A stretch of DNA of 64,000 nt from Monodelphis domestica. Its lineage: Eukaryota > Chordata > Mammalia > Didelphimorphia > Didelphidae. Positions 1 to 10,796 of the stretch are shown here, piece after piece. The stretch is taken from positions 58,740,706 through 58,804,705 of the forward strand of contig NC_077232.1 of the NCBI RefSeq assembly GCF_027887165.1, written 5' to 3'. The translations under genes and the position numbers were made by a program. A model generated the notes under the pieces. That model was not told where the DNA came from and searched no databases. It saw only the letters and a program-made list of their open reading frames with translations. Numbering within the stretch: the first letter of the stretch is position 1; every line of letters begins with the position of its first letter.

Positions 1-59
1 GTTTATTTTTGTTTGTGTTGATTTTAAGATGCTTACAGAACATCCCATTTGATGTTTTC

Positions 60-430
60 AATAGGCAAATGATGATAAAATATTGGAAGTCAAGAGGTTA
101 AAGCTGTATTTATCTATCTGAAAATCATTGGCTGATGACAGTTGAATCAATGGAAGCTAATAAGATCATCAAATGAAGTAGAATAGAGAAGTAAGAAAAG
201 AGGAGTCAGAATTTGAGGGACACAAATGATAAGCAGGTGTGACTTGGATGAAGAAAGGAAACTGAAAAAGAGTGGTCTGAAAGGAATAAATAATAATCAA
301 GAGAAAGCAGTGTCATGAAAACCTAGATGAGAAAATGTCAAGGAAAAGAGAGTGATTAATAATGTCAAAAAGGCTTCAGAGAGATCAGGGATGAGGACTG
401 AGAAAAAGCCATTAGATCTGGCACTCAAGG
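60..430 (-). mobile_element. L2 LINE fragment, RT region, left part
   Basis: Read on the minus strand this matches the L2 reverse-transcriptase region. The plus-strand text around 330-425 is the complement of the segment encoding the L2 'DLSAAFDTVDH' region, decayed. It stops at about 430 where an L1 begins and resumes at 1540, so both pieces belong to one L2 copy. Many stops; old and inactive. Confidence 0.75.
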
Positions 431-985
431 CCTAGTTGAACAAAAATATTTTTGTGATGGCAAGGAATTGGAGATCTAGGGAATGCCCATCAATAGGGGG
501 AATGGCTGAACCAGTTGTGGTTTGTGCTTGTTATGGAATACTGCTGTATTATAAGAAATAGTGGTAGGATGGTTTCAGAAAAACCTAGAGAGACTTACAT
601 GAACTGATGCAAAAGAAAATGAGCAGAACCAGGAGAACATTGTAAACAAGAACAGCAATATTATACAGTGATCAATTGTGAATGACTTGGTTATTCTCCG
701 CAATACAGCAATCCAGGATAGAACTCATGATGAAAAATGGTATCTACCTCCAAAGAAAGAAGTGATGGAGTTTGAATGTAGATTGAAACATACTACATTT
801 CTTGTGTTGTTTTTTGGGTCTGTTTTCTACCACAACATGACTAATATGGAAATAAATTTTATATGATTGCATATATATAACATTTCAAATTTTTACTGTC
901 TTTGGAAGGGGGAATTGGTGGAGGGAAGGAGATAAATTGGAACTCCAAATGCAACAAACAAACAAACAAACAAACAAAAACAATT
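431..985 (+). mobile_element. L1 3' end, 5'-truncated, inserted in L2
   Basis: The text at 460-560 is a decayed form of the L1 ORF2 C-terminus ([18 protein letters not shown]..VMEYY), followed by a 3' UTR ending in a (CAAA)n tail at 952-981. The L2 word at 415-429 recurs at 1527-1541 with 2 mismatches in 15, which is the expected target-site duplication for the insertion. The two SINEs and the AT-rich stretch that follow lie inside the duplicated borders, so they landed later in or beside the L1 tail. Confidence 0.75.
952..981. repeat. (CAAA)n tail repeat
   Basis: Six to seven CAAA units at the 3' end of the L1. Such arrays commonly grow from the poly-A tail of a retroposon. Confidence 0.9.
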
Positions 986-987
986 GT

Positions 988-1150
988 TAGGAGCCAGCTG
1001 GTTAGCTCAGTAGATTGAGAGGTAAACCTAAAGACAGGAGGTCCTGGGTTCAAATATGGCCTCAGGCATTTCCTAGCTGTGTGACCCTGGGAAAATCTCT
1101 CAACTCCCATGGCCTGATTCTAAGATGGAAGGAATGGGATTTTAAGAAAA
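988..1150 (+). mobile_element. SINE1-type tRNA-derived SINE
   Basis: The head has an A-box-like TTAGCTCAGTAG and a B box GGTTCAAAT, followed by the SINE body with its GTGTGACCCTGGG motif. The middle is deleted: it jumps from CTCAACTCCCATGGCC to the tail TTCTAAGATGGAAGG. Inserted next to the L1 tail. Confidence 0.85.
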
Positions 1151-1335
1151 AAGTTAAAATTTGTTTTTACATGGAACTGGAAAAATATATTACTTTTAAC
1201 ATAAAAATAAAATATATTACTTTTAAAATATTTTAAAAATATTAGTTAAAATATATTACTTTTTAAAAGTTACTATAAAATTTAAAATAAAATAAAACAC
1301 ATTACTTTTAAAAAATTTAAATTACTTTTTAAAAC
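1151..1335. repeat. AT-rich imperfect TATTACTTTTAAAA repeats
   Basis: Several imperfect copies of a unit like AAAATATATTACTTTTAAAA. The same word appears again at 1504-1525 beyond the next SINE, so that SINE split this array. Probably an expanded A-rich tail. Confidence 0.7.
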
Positions 1336-1503
1336 TTTAAAAAAGCTAAGTATTGGTTCTAAGACAAAAGAGCATTAAGGGCTAGGCAATAGGGGTCAAG
1401 TTATTTGCCCAGATCACATAGCCAGAATGTCTGAGGCCATTTGAACCCAGGACCTCATGTCTCTAGGCCTGACTCTCTAATTACTGAGCCACCTAGTTCC
1501 TCC
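1336..1503 (-). mobile_element. SINE1-type SINE, reverse orientation
   Basis: Starts with the complement of the SINE tail (AAGTATTGGTTCTAAGAC) and ends with the complement of the head (GAGCCACCTAGTTCC). The B box is readable as its complement, TTTGAACCCAGG. Nested in the AT-rich stretch within the L1/L2 complex. Confidence 0.9.
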
Positions 1504-1539
1504 TAAAATATATTACCTTTAAAAAAGACCTGGCACTTA

Positions 1540-2530
1540 AGAGATCATTAGTAATTTTGGAGAGAGTAATTTTGCTTGAATGAAGAGGTCTGAAGCCAAA
1601 ATATAGAGAGCTAAGAAGAAAGTGAGAGGAATGGAAGCATAGGCACCAATTATTGATGGATTTCTCAAGGAGGAAAACCATAAAGACACAAAAGAAGTGA
1701 GATATAGAATGAAAGTTAGCTGGCATGAAAGGCTCAACTGATAGGTTTTTTTTAGGGTTGGGAAAGACAATGGCATGTTTGTAGGTAGCAGGAAAACATA
1801 CTATAGACAAGAAGAAATTGAAGAATAGTGAAAGAATGGGGATTATAGAATGGGCAATATACTGGAGAAGATTAGATGGAGTGGGATGACATACACATAT
1901 AAAGGGATTTGCCTAGGAAAGGAGAAAAGTCCCTTCTTCATATGACACAGAGGTGAAGGAGTATACAGTGGGGGAAGGCATCCGGATGATATGAAATAAG
2001 GAGAGAAGAGGCAGAGGGAGCTCTTGGAAAATAAGAAAATGTCATGGGTTTTCTGTGAAATAAAACAAAATTTTCAGCTGAGAGTGGGAAGAGATGGGGA
2101 TCCATAGAAAGTTTGAGGAGGCATGAAAAAATTTGAAAAAGCCTTTGTTGTGAGTGGGATAGTTATTCAATCAGGCCCAATTAAGATTATAGAATGTAAA
2201 TTTGTAGTTGACTCATTCTTCACAGTTTTGTGACTTTCTCTAGCTCACCATCAGCACAAGAATAGGAGTGAAGGTAGTAAATAGTAGAAATAATTCAAGT
2301 CTGGGACTTGTCAGGGAATGATTAGCAATAGGACAAGAGGTCAAGGGAAAGAAGAGTGTAAAATTTAACTGGTCCACAAGGGATCATGAAGGAAAGGGAA
2401 GAGAGTGTAGTCAGTGCTGGGGTGATGGTCAGGGAAAGAACTAAGAGGTGGAGAGATTGAAGATCATGAAAGGATAAAGAACAGAATAAGGGGTCATAAG
2501 ACAAAGGAAAAGATAGAATGATAAAAATTT
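1540..2530 (-). mobile_element. L2 LINE fragment, RT region, right part
   Basis: Continues the L2 interrupted at 430. On the minus strand, near 1540-1780, the translated text includes IIGAYASIPLTFFLALYILA and a following KLLSPKLLMIS, which resembles the L2 RT stretch just upstream of the AFDTVDH box. Beyond 1800 similarity to my memory of L2 ORF2 weakens, so the upstream limit is approximate. Confidence 0.65.
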
Positions 2531-2684
2531 AGATATAGATATTTCAGAACTGAGGAACATGGAAGCTTGTGAGTCATGCCAATATAAAGTTCTGTGTTCA
2601 GCTGAAGTGGGATGGAGGAGTAAGTCATTTAATTATTTAGTATTTAGTATTTAATTATTTAGTATTAAGTAGATTAAATAGTAT

Positions 2685-2910
2685 AAGTAGATTGAGGAGG
2701 GGGCAGCTGGGTAGCTCAGTGGATTGAGAGCCAGTCCAAGAGATGGGAGGTCCTAGGTTCAAATCTGGCCTCAGACACTTCCCAGCTGACCCTGGGCAAG
2801 CCACTTGACCCCCATTGCCTAGCCCTTACCACTCTTCTGCCTTGGAGCCAATACACAGTATTTATTCCAAGATGGAAGGTAAGGGTTTAAAAAAAAAAGT
2901 AGATTGAGGA
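2685..2910 (+). mobile_element. SINE1 full-length copy with perfect TSD
   Basis: The body at 2699-2896 has a canonical A box (TAGCTCAGTGG), a B box (GGTTCAAATCT), the SINE body and an A-rich 3' end. It is bracketed by the identical 14-bp duplication AAGTAGATTGAGGA at 2685-2698 and 2897-2910. A small gap near 2790 lacks the usual GTGTG before ACCCTGGGC. A relatively recent insertion. Confidence 0.95.
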
Positions 2911-3555
2911 ACTGGGAAGTTAAAGTATTTGAAAGAGTATCAATATGCTTATTTATAGTTCCTGATATGAAGACAGGAGCTGGAGAGGGGGGAAAAAACA
3001 TAGGTCAGACACTAAATTCATTGAGGAAAGAAGTAAAGTTCTGGTAGTTGGGTGATAATAACTACCAGAATCTTTAACAGATATTTTATGATATTATATA
3101 GTAGTAGTAGTGGTAGTCTCTCGGTGACCAAGAATGACTATTGTCTTTGTGCAGTTTCTTCTACGGTGTACCCTCATGTGGCTTGTTATATATGTAACTA
3201 ATTAATGTTTGATGAGTTGCAATTTAAATTTTCATCAGTCATCCTAACTGCATCATGGACTTTACAAAGTTGTCTCCCTCAGAATTATCTTCAGCTCCAT
3301 ATGTTTCTGCAGGTGTATTGACCAGAGCTGCACTCAGTATAAGCAGGAGGTAATGCTTTCTGTCTAGTTTATGATGATGTTCTCCATGATGCCAAACCCT
3401 GTCTGGGCATTTTGAACCATAGCCAGACTCTTGGAACAATTTCTCCATATCTGAAGTACCAGGTTTAGATTTGGGGGCCCTCCTTTTTAGTATTGGCAGT
3501 GATAAAAAGAAGAATGCTAAGAAGAGGAAAATGGGATGGTGAAAGACCTTGAATA
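2911..3555. other. No recognisable feature
   Basis: Low-copy-looking sequence. A 69-codon frame on the minus strand at 3239-3448 (MEKLFQESGYGSKCPDRVWH...) resembles nothing I know and is within chance length. It could be a repeat family I do not recognise. Confidence 0.4.
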
Positions 3556-3559
3556 CATA

Positions 3560-3680
3560 CCATCATGTGAGAATAAAAGCTGATGTGGAGATATTTAGCC
3601 TAAAGAAGGCTTAGCAGGAGTTTGATAGCTATATTCAATTAAAACCTTGTCATATGTAAGAGCAAGGACACTTGTTTTCA
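3560..3680 (+). mobile_element. L3/CR1-like LINE 3' fragment
   Basis: The text 'atatttagcctaaagaag' and following resembles the CR1/L3 3' region known in all mammals ('...tttagcctggagaagag...'). It is short and heavily decayed, so the family call is tentative. Confidence 0.45.
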
Positions 3681-3959
3681 GGGACCAGAATTAGGGATCA
3701 ATAGGAGAAGTTGAAATGTGACATATTTCAGTTTGAGGGGAAGAAAATTTTCCTCTAATTGAATCTCTTGAAGTGGAATTATCTGTCTTGGGGGGATAGT
3801 GGGTTCATCTTCAATGGAGGTCTTCATGAAAAGGTCAGATGGCCACTTGTCAGAGATGTTGTCAAAGGCATTTTTCTTCAAGCATGGCTGGTACTAGATG
3901 ATCCTTGAGCCCCCTACCAATTTAAAATGTCATGGCTTTATAATCTACAGCATTTCTTC

Positions 3960-4740
3960 CAGGTCCTTTCTGGGGGCACAAATCTCATAGCTGAATAGTC
4001 ATTAATTCTTCTCTTTCTTGATTCTCTTCTTGCCCATGTAACATTCCCATTTCATTTACTATGTCTGTGTCATGCCCATCAACTGTGTTTTTCCCTCAGT
4101 ACTCTGTCCTGAGTCTTCTTCTTTCTCTCTGTTCTGTCCATTGGTTATTCCTCAGTTGGATCTCCTCACTCCCCAAGAGTTCGTTGATCATCTTTATGCA
4201 GATGGTTCCCAGATCTTTATAGCCAACCCTAATCTTTCTTCTGAGCTCCAAGCTAGCATAGCTAAATAACAAAATACCTAACAAGATACCCATTGGCCAT
4301 TCTGAACTGGATATTCCATAGGCATCTGAAATGTAATATGTTCAAAATAGAATTAATTATCTTTTTCCCTAAATCTGCAATTGAACTTCTTCATTACTGT
4401 CAAAGGCACCATCCTTTTAGTCATCCAGGTCCATAACTCCTTGCTAATACTCTCTACGTCTAATCACTTGCCAAATCTTGTCATTCCATTCTTCATTACA
4501 TCTCTTACATATTTTCCCTTCTGTTCACTCATTCGGCTACAATCCTATTTCAGGCACTCATAACCTCTTGCACTATTACAGCATTTTTCTTATTGTTTGC
4601 CCCCCTCCAGTATCTCTCCATATTAATCTATCCTTCATACAACTACCAAGATATGCTTAGATCCTTTATTTAGCATTTAAAGTTCTTTACTGTTCCTGCT
4701 ATTTTTTCCGTCCTTGAGAACTCTGTCCCAGAACTAGTAG
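3960..4740 (+). mobile_element. L2 LINE fragment with RT motif C region
   Basis: One plus-strand frame at about 4165-4266 reads ...VDHLYADGSQIFIANPNLSSELQ..., matching the L2 RT stretch HLYADDSQIYISSPDLSPELQ. The catalytic box is YADG (4195-4206), so the second Asp is lost. The text at 4300-4360 corresponds to the L2 RHLKxNMxKxELIIFFP stretch in other frames. An ancient, inactive copy; the 3' limit is approximate. Confidence 0.8.
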
Positions 4741-4861
4741 GATAGGCTATACAAAGTTCATGATAACCTTCTTTGGTTTATACTCACTCATCTGACATTT
4801 TATTGTCTGAAATACTTTGGAGCCAAAGACATCCTTAGAGATTTCATGTTATATATGCTTA

Positions 4862-5034
4862 AAAATGACTTACTCTTTGTCTTAGAAGCCATAATAAGTA
4901 TTGGTTCCAAGTCAGAAGAGAAGTAAGGGCAAGTGACTTGCCCAGGGTCACACAGTTAGGAAGTGGCTGAGGCCAGATTTGAACCTAGGACCTCCCATCT
5001 CTAGGCCTGGTTCTCAATCCACTGAGCTATTAGA
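4862..5034 (-). mobile_element. SINE1-type SINE, reverse orientation
   Basis: Reverse-complement SINE from the tail complement (AGTATTGGTTCCAAG) through GTGACTTGCCCAGGGTCACA, the B-box complement TTTGAACCTAGG, and the head complement ending in CCACTGAGCTATTAG. The first bases of the head are missing. Confidence 0.9.
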
Positions 5035-6240
5035 AATTTTTATCTGCAAGTATAGATTGCAGCTACAAATACAGTGATTTCATCATGGAACACTAAGTGT
5101 CTTTAGGTCTCTTCCGGCATGAAAATCTTTGAGAAGTTAAAAAAATATTTAAAACAAGATCTGATTTTTCTTAAGAAAATAAACCCTTTGGTAACATTCT
5201 CAAGAATGCTAACAAATTAGATTTCATAAATAAACTTAAGAAAATGAAATTTAATTTAAAGCAAGAACAAAAGAAAAAGAATTTGTGTTTTCATATTGTG
5301 ATTTCAGTAGATTGCAGAAAATGGGCAAAGGACCAGGAATAGGAGATCTGAACAAGGCTGGGTCTTTATAAAGATAGATTCAGGATGGAGACAGATCTGG
5401 AGCAGAATTGGGAAACCAGTGGTCAAGAGCTGGGAGTTTGGAATCAGGTTAGCAAAGGTTGGAAGTAAATAGGCAACCCATTCAAGGGATTTGCATAGTG
5501 AGAAATGGGGTCACAAGCTAAAAACAAACAAAAAATTAAAACCATATTAGAATCAAGAAAGCAAAAGAGGCCTAAGTCTGGGTGTACATAAGGCAAGTCT
5601 AGCATACAGCCAGGGGGAGGCAAAGAAAACCATATTTTGATATGATTTCTAGACTGTGCATATTTTTAATGCCAGAAAATTCCACTTTCCATGGCTTGAA
5701 GGAATTTGTGCTGTAAGAAAGCTTCTTTGTAAAAGTTCAAAACCTTTAGTAAACATGAGGCACAATTTTCAGATTATCTTATCTAACCTTAAGGAGAGGT
5801 CCACAGGAACTGGGGTATTGGGATGCTCCCTGTTCTCTACTAAAGCATGTAGTTTAGACACTTTCAATCCTGGGGAGCCTGGCCCTGAATGAGAGGAGTT
5901 AGACTTTCTTTTCTCATCTCTTCAGTTCATCAATCCCCCACCCATGCCCACCCACCACTCCAGCACTCATGAAAAATTTTCTTATAGAGTTCCCTCAAAA
6001 AGGGGGGTGAAAAAGGTACTGAATGTACAATATAAATTATGTATGGTAGGAGATTGGAATCTGGAATTATAAATAATATGATGATTGCTAGGAGTTAACA
6101 TGTTTGTAATCTGTTAAGTGTAATAATTTAACTGTATTTCCTCTGGGGAAAAATTAAGATAGTAGCATGCTGTTGATATAGCATATTTTGATTTTGATGA
6201 CTCTAATAATGACTCTATGGATAAGATAACTTTTATTTGT
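5035..6240. other. No recognisable feature
   Basis: AT-rich unique-looking sequence. I see no ORF above chance length and no clear repeat signature on either strand. Confidence 0.4.
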
Positions 6241-6244
6241 TGTC

Positions 6245-6525
6245 TCCCTCAAACTCATCCCAACATCTGTCTCCTCTCCCATAGCCACACAATCCTTGTC
6301 AGGCCCTCATTACCTTTCACTTGAACTATTCTAACAGCCCTCCAACTGATCTCCCTGTTTGATCTCTCCCATCTCCAATCTATTCTGCTGCTAAAGTGAT
6401 TTTCCTAAAGTGCAAGTCTAATCATGTCATTTCCCTACTCAGCAAATTCTGATGATTCCCTTTAGTCTCTAGGATCAAACGTTATTTCATTTTTATCCCA
6501 TCCCTTTTGTAATTCCATGCTTGTA
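6245..6525 (+). mobile_element. L2 LINE 3'-half fragment
   Basis: The C/T-rich text (CTGCTGCTAAAGTGATTTTCCTAAAG..., then ..ATCATGTCATTTCCCTACTCA) is the L2 ORF2 C-terminal region read on the plus strand. This segment is widely recognisable in therian genomes. Decayed and inactive. Confidence 0.75.
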
Positions 6526-6784
6526 TAAATTACATGATGAACAGTGTTATATTTATACATGCACATAATTTATAAAAAAGTAAATATTCACATATTAGAA
6601 GTAAACATTCAAAAATTTTTTATTGATTGGAATATGATTAAAAAAAAGTTTGGAAACTACTGATCAATGATTTAGAGAAAGGCCTCCAGGATGTTGGATG
6701 GATCCTTCTATGAAGAATTTATGAGATAACATGGACAGCTATTATACAAGATCATCAGGGAAATGCAAGTTTTATTTTTCCTAT

Positions 6785-6905
6785 TTTATAGCTGAGAAAA
6801 CTGAGTCACAGAGAAGATGAGTGATTTGCCCTAGGTCATAGAGTTAGTTAGTGGCAAAGCTTAGATTCAAACCTAAGTCTTTTAATTTTAAATTCATTCC
6901 ACCAT
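6785..6905 (-). mobile_element. MIR SINE fragment
   Basis: Contains the complement of the MIR core and 3' region: ATTTTATAGCTGAGAAAACTG, then GTGATTTGCCCTAGGTCATA. Ancient. Confidence 0.7.
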
Positions 6906-6984
6906 GCCCCAGAGAGCATGGCTAACTATATAATAAGTACGTCAGAAGGAATTGAATAAAATATATTGAATTCCATAATTCATA

Positions 6985-7145
6985 GAATTTTATGGTCTCA
7001 AAGGACCATGTATGTTATCTAGACCTTCCCCTTCATTTTCCAGGTGAGGGAAATAATCCCAGGAATGGCAAAAACAATATAACTCTTAGCAGCAAATTTG
7101 AACACAAACTTAAGTCTCCTTAACCTGTTACTCCAAGTACCTTGT
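6985..7145 (-). mobile_element. MIR-like SINE fragment
   Basis: The sequence resembles the complement of the MIR body (CATTTTCCAGGTGAGGGAAA, later CTTAAGTCTCCTTAACC). It is weaker than its neighbour. Confidence 0.4.
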
Positions 7146-7425
7146 TCTTTTCCCCATGCCATAAATTAAGCCAAGTATTAAAGCCAGGTATTAAATACTT
7201 ACCTGAAAGACACCCCCCCCCCAATAATATTCTAATTCCTATGATAAAGCAGAAACCCCCAAATGCCTTTGGGAAGATAAAATTTTTCTTTTAGCTTTTA
7301 TCCATGCTGCTACCTACATTTGGGGAAATCTTTATGAATTCTCAACCCAAACTTGTTGACTCTAAGACTATGTTGACATCCTGACTATGCATATATGCTC
7401 ATAAATCATTCTTTAAATCAGTGGT

Positions 7426-7690
7426 GTGAAACTCAGATAGAAGGGTGGGCCACTGAAATGTACATAGGGACTGCATTGTGATTAATGTTAAAATATAATA
7501 TTTATGTTTCATTGCATTTTTATTTATTTTGTTAAATAGTTCCTACTTATATTGTAATCTGGTTTGGATAGCATGCAGAAGTATTGCGAGATGTGTGAAC
7601 CTCTGAAGTACGGTTAACACCTTTGCTTTAAATAATGCTTCTTAAATTATGCTAAGAAAAGTGACTATACTTTCCATATATCCTGGGACC
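7426..7690 (+). mobile_element. hAT-like DNA element arm, left copy of inverted pair
   Basis: Begins CAGTGGTGTGAAACTCAGAT, the form of a hAT/Charlie-type terminal inverted repeat, and continues with a body rich in TTATTTATTTTGTTAAATA. The segment, including 7625-7685 beyond the apparent end near 7622, recurs in reverse complement at 9225-9445. No transposase frame; non-autonomous. Confidence 0.55.
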
Positions 7691-7892
7691 CTGAGATTGT
7701 CCTGCTATGTGTATGTGCCAAAGAGTATAGCATATTAACTATACTTTTATTTTGTGTCATCCTCAAATTTGACAGGGATGTCATCTATCTCTGCCATCCT
7801 TCAAGTCACATTTAAAAAGTCAAACAACATAAAGCCAAGCAAAGATTCCTTCTAAATCAATACTCTATTCATTAATGATTATTCTTTGCATT

Positions 7893-8286
7893 TGTGAAGA
7901 TAGGATTAACTCTCCCTTTGCCTATTTTTAGCTAATCAAATCAAGAACTTAAAGTACCCCACTTAACCAATAGGTAAAAGAGTTCACAAGTCACTTACTA
8001 GTTCACACCTGATAAGGCCACAAGCACTGCCCCCTTCTTGGGCAGTGCTAGTCAAATTGAAAGACTGCAATTGGTTTCTGTGAATAGGGAGAGATAGGAA
8101 ATGATGTGGAAAAGGGGTTATAAAAAAAGACCAACATGGTCTGGGACACCATTCCTTTCCTGGCATTTGGAGTGATTGGCTCCAGAGATTCCTGCCTTGG
8201 GTTTGGAGGAGCCTCTTTCCCTGGATACTGTGTTGGCTTGCTGGTATGAATTTCAAAACTACTCTACCCTATTCAGACCATTCTTT
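7893..8286 (+). mobile_element. LTR fossil, outer copy, left portion
   Basis: Begins with a TGTGAAGAT word like the LTR at 59143 and has a TATA-like TTATAAAAAAAG near 8119. The text then switches to a second LTR start at about 8287, and LTR-type sequence resumes after 8887. This looks like one old LTR split by another of a related family. Broken; family not assigned (class III-like is possible). Confidence 0.45.
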
Positions 8287-8880
8287 AGAAGATGGGATTT
8301 AGCTATTTCCTGATCATTAACAATAGAGATACTTGGAATAACAGAATCAGGTCTTGGAAACTACAATCTCCACCCTACTCAGGGTAACAAGATTAGGAAG
8401 GGCTGCAGCAAAACTCAAGATTTAATTATTTGAGAATATGGCCTTCAACAGACATGTGCAAAAAAGGACATACCTCTGGGCAGTCCTAGGTCAAGCTAGA
8501 GCCACCATTGGCACATGTGAGATGCAGGAAGTGAGATAGAGAACAGCTTCTGGGGTTCTCGGGACTTCCTGTGAGGAGGGCTAGAGTCAGTTGGAGGCTG
8601 GTGCTTGGAGTTGGAGGAGCCTGTGGACTGTTTTTCTCCAGTTTGGTCACGTGAGTGATAAGGACTGATCTCTTTCCTTGACTTGGCTATCCAGGGCCTT
8701 AAGCCCACTTTGGCTCAGCCTAAGCAGAGTGGGTATTTCCTTCTCTCTCTCTCCCTCTAATACTTTCTTCCTCCTGTTTGTAATTAAAACACCATAAAAA
8801 AAGTTGGCAGCTGACTTGAGTGTTTCATTGAGGAATTACGTAGCTAAATTCCTTGGTGACCTTAAATTAATATATATCAG
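8287..8880 (+). mobile_element. LTR fossil nested in another LTR
   Basis: Its first 50 bp track the start of the LTR at 59143 (GGATTTRGCTAT.TCCTGAT.. and GATACTTGG). Its end carries the shared TTGGTGACC motif followed by an AATTAA-rich terminus. It is flanked by similar decamers TCTTTAGAAG (8282) and TCTTTTAAAG (8881), which may be remnants of the target duplication. Broken and old. Confidence 0.5.
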
Positions 8881-8886
8881 TCTTTT

Positions 8887-9170
8887 AAAGTGATTTCATA
8901 TCACACTGGCTGAGTGGCTTGGGCTGCAGAGGAGGCTGTGCTGGTGGACATCCGGCTGAAGTCTCCACACAGAGATCAAGACCTGAGGAAGCCTCCTGCT
9001 TGGGGTGTAACTTTTCTGGAGAAGCTCTTAGGGCTGGTAGGCTTGTAAAGAATCTGTCTCTTTGTCTACATTTCCCACTTTTACTCTTTCTACCTCTTTG
9101 TAAATGAAAGCTACTAAAAGTCATTTTGACTTAAGCTATCATATTTTAAAATCTGTGGCCACAATATTAC
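8887..9170 (+). mobile_element. LTR fossil, outer copy, right portion
   Basis: Resembles the second half of the 59-kb LTR: a C/T-rich stretch, then TTTGTAAATGAAAGCTACTAAAAG near the usual polyadenylation region, then CTGTGGCCACA at the end. Probably continues the LTR begun at 7893. Old and broken. Confidence 0.4.
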
Positions 9171-9224
9171 TTTATAACTCACTTATTGAGTCAAAAAACT
9201 CAAATTTTAATTCTTACACATTCC

Positions 9225-9445
9225 TATAGGGACATTATAATCACTTTGCTTAACATAATCTAAGAAGCATTATTTAAAGAAAAGGAGTTAAACACATGCC
9301 AGAGGCCCACACATCCTACATCACTTTCCAGTGCTATCCAAACTAGATTACAATGTAATTTAGGAACTGACAAATAAATGAAATACAATAAAACACAAAT
9401 AATATATTCTAAAACTAAATCAATATGTGGCCCACAGATGATGAA
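9225..9445 (-). mobile_element. hAT-like DNA element arm, right copy of inverted pair
   Basis: The reverse complement matches 7426-7690, including the piece around 9230-9275 (AGAAGCATTATTTAAAG) that pairs with 7625-7685. It could be the other long terminal inverted repeat of one element, with the LTR fossils inserted in its centre, or half of an inverted duplication. Confidence 0.5.
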
Positions 9446-9559
9446 ATTAAAATCCCAAAAGACTTTGATAGGGTTAAAATGATAAACAAAATTTAATCAT
9501 ATAGAACTTAACTGCAATAAATATTAATTCCCATATTTGGTTATTTTGTTCAAACCATA

Positions 9560-9905
9560 CTTTAATGAGAATCCCCCCTACATACCTGACAAAGCTTCAT
9601 CTAACTTCTATTTGAAGACTTCTAATGAAGGAGAAGTCACTACTGCTGGATAACTACCAAGTTTCTACTATGGCACACACAACCTACTTTCACACACTTA
9701 GCTGCTAAAAAGATTTTTCTTTCATCAACCCAAGATCTGCCTCTCTTCAATGTAAAATACATTGCCTCTGGTTCTGCATTCTAGGACTAAGCAGAACAAA
9801 CCCAGTTCCCCCTTCCACATGGCAGCCCTTCAAATACTTAAAGAGAGCCTTTCCATATACAAGTCTTCTCTTCTCCTCCAAGGTCCCTTCCCTCCCTGAG
9901 GTTTG
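9560..9905 (-). mobile_element. L3/CR1-like LINE 3' region
   Basis: Carries the CR1/L3 hallmarks in reverse orientation: TTGCCTCTGGTTCTGCATTCTAG, CACATGGCAGCCCTTCAAATA and TCTTCTCTTCTCCTCCAAGG. Ancient; no usable ORF. Confidence 0.65.
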
Positions 9906-10099
9906 ATGATGCTGTGATGCATCCAATGTAACTACTTAAAATGGTGAACTTGTCATTTGTAAAGACACTGGTAGGAAGAGGCTAAGGTTTAGCTCAGGAG
10001 GAATCACTAATACAAATGTGGACAGTTAGGGCAGGACTAATCACTCAGGGAACTGAGTTACTAGAATGCCTTGATATCAGAGGATTTGATTGGATCAAT

Positions 10100-10688
10100 G
10101 AAAATGGGGATCCTGGTGGCCAAAAATTGGAAAACAAGGGGATGCCCTTCAATTGGGGAATGGCTGAACAAATTGTGGTATATGTTGGTGATGGAATACT
10201 ATTGTGCTAAAAGGAATAATAAAGTGGAGGAATTCCATGGAGTCTGGAACAACCTCCAGGAAGTGATGCAGAGTGAAAGCAGCAGAACCAGGAAATCATT
10301 ATATACAGAGAATGATACACTGTGGTACAATCGAAGGTAATGGACTTCTCCATTAGGGACAATGCAATGTCCCTGAACAATCTGCAGGGATCTAAAAAAC
10401 ACTATCCACTAGCAGAGGATAAACTGTGCGAGTAAAAACACAGAAGAAAAGCAACTGCTTGACTACAGGGGTTGAGGGGATACGACTGAGGAGAGACTCT
10501 AAATGAACACTCTAGAGCAAATACCAACAACACGGAAATGGGTTCGAGTCAAGAACACATGTGATACCCAGTGGAATCATGTGCCGGCTATGAGAGAGGT
10601 GGGGGGGGGGGGAGGAAAAGAAAATGATTTTTGTTTCCAATGAATAATGTTTGGAAATGACCAAATAAAATAATGTTTAAAAACAAAA

Positions 10689-10751
<63 letters not shown>

Positions 10752-10796
10752 ATGAATATCAAATGTTAAAAAAAAAAGAAAGAAAATGGGTATCCC
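10100..10796 (+). mobile_element. 5'-truncated young L1 3' end with TSD
   Basis: From about 10115 the plus strand encodes the last ~75 residues of L1 ORF2 ([20 protein letters not shown] ... WYNRR), close to the L1 at the window's right edge. A 3' UTR with a G-run and an A/AAAT-rich tail follows. The flanking words GAAAATGGGGATCCT (10100-10114) and GAAAATGGGTATCCC (10782-10796) are a 15-bp target-site duplication with 2 mismatches. Same family as the 60.9-64 kb element and fairly recent, but dead on arrival through 5' truncation. Confidence 0.9.
10684..10755. repeat. (AAAT)n microsatellite in L1 tail
   Basis: About 17 AAAT units grown from the L1 poly-A tail. Confidence 0.95.

Noticed and set aside
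988-1150. Possible tRNA gene from A and B boxes
   Set aside because: The boxes belong to a tRNA-derived SINE. No cloverleaf with paired acceptor and anticodon stems is evident, and many dispersed copies exist.
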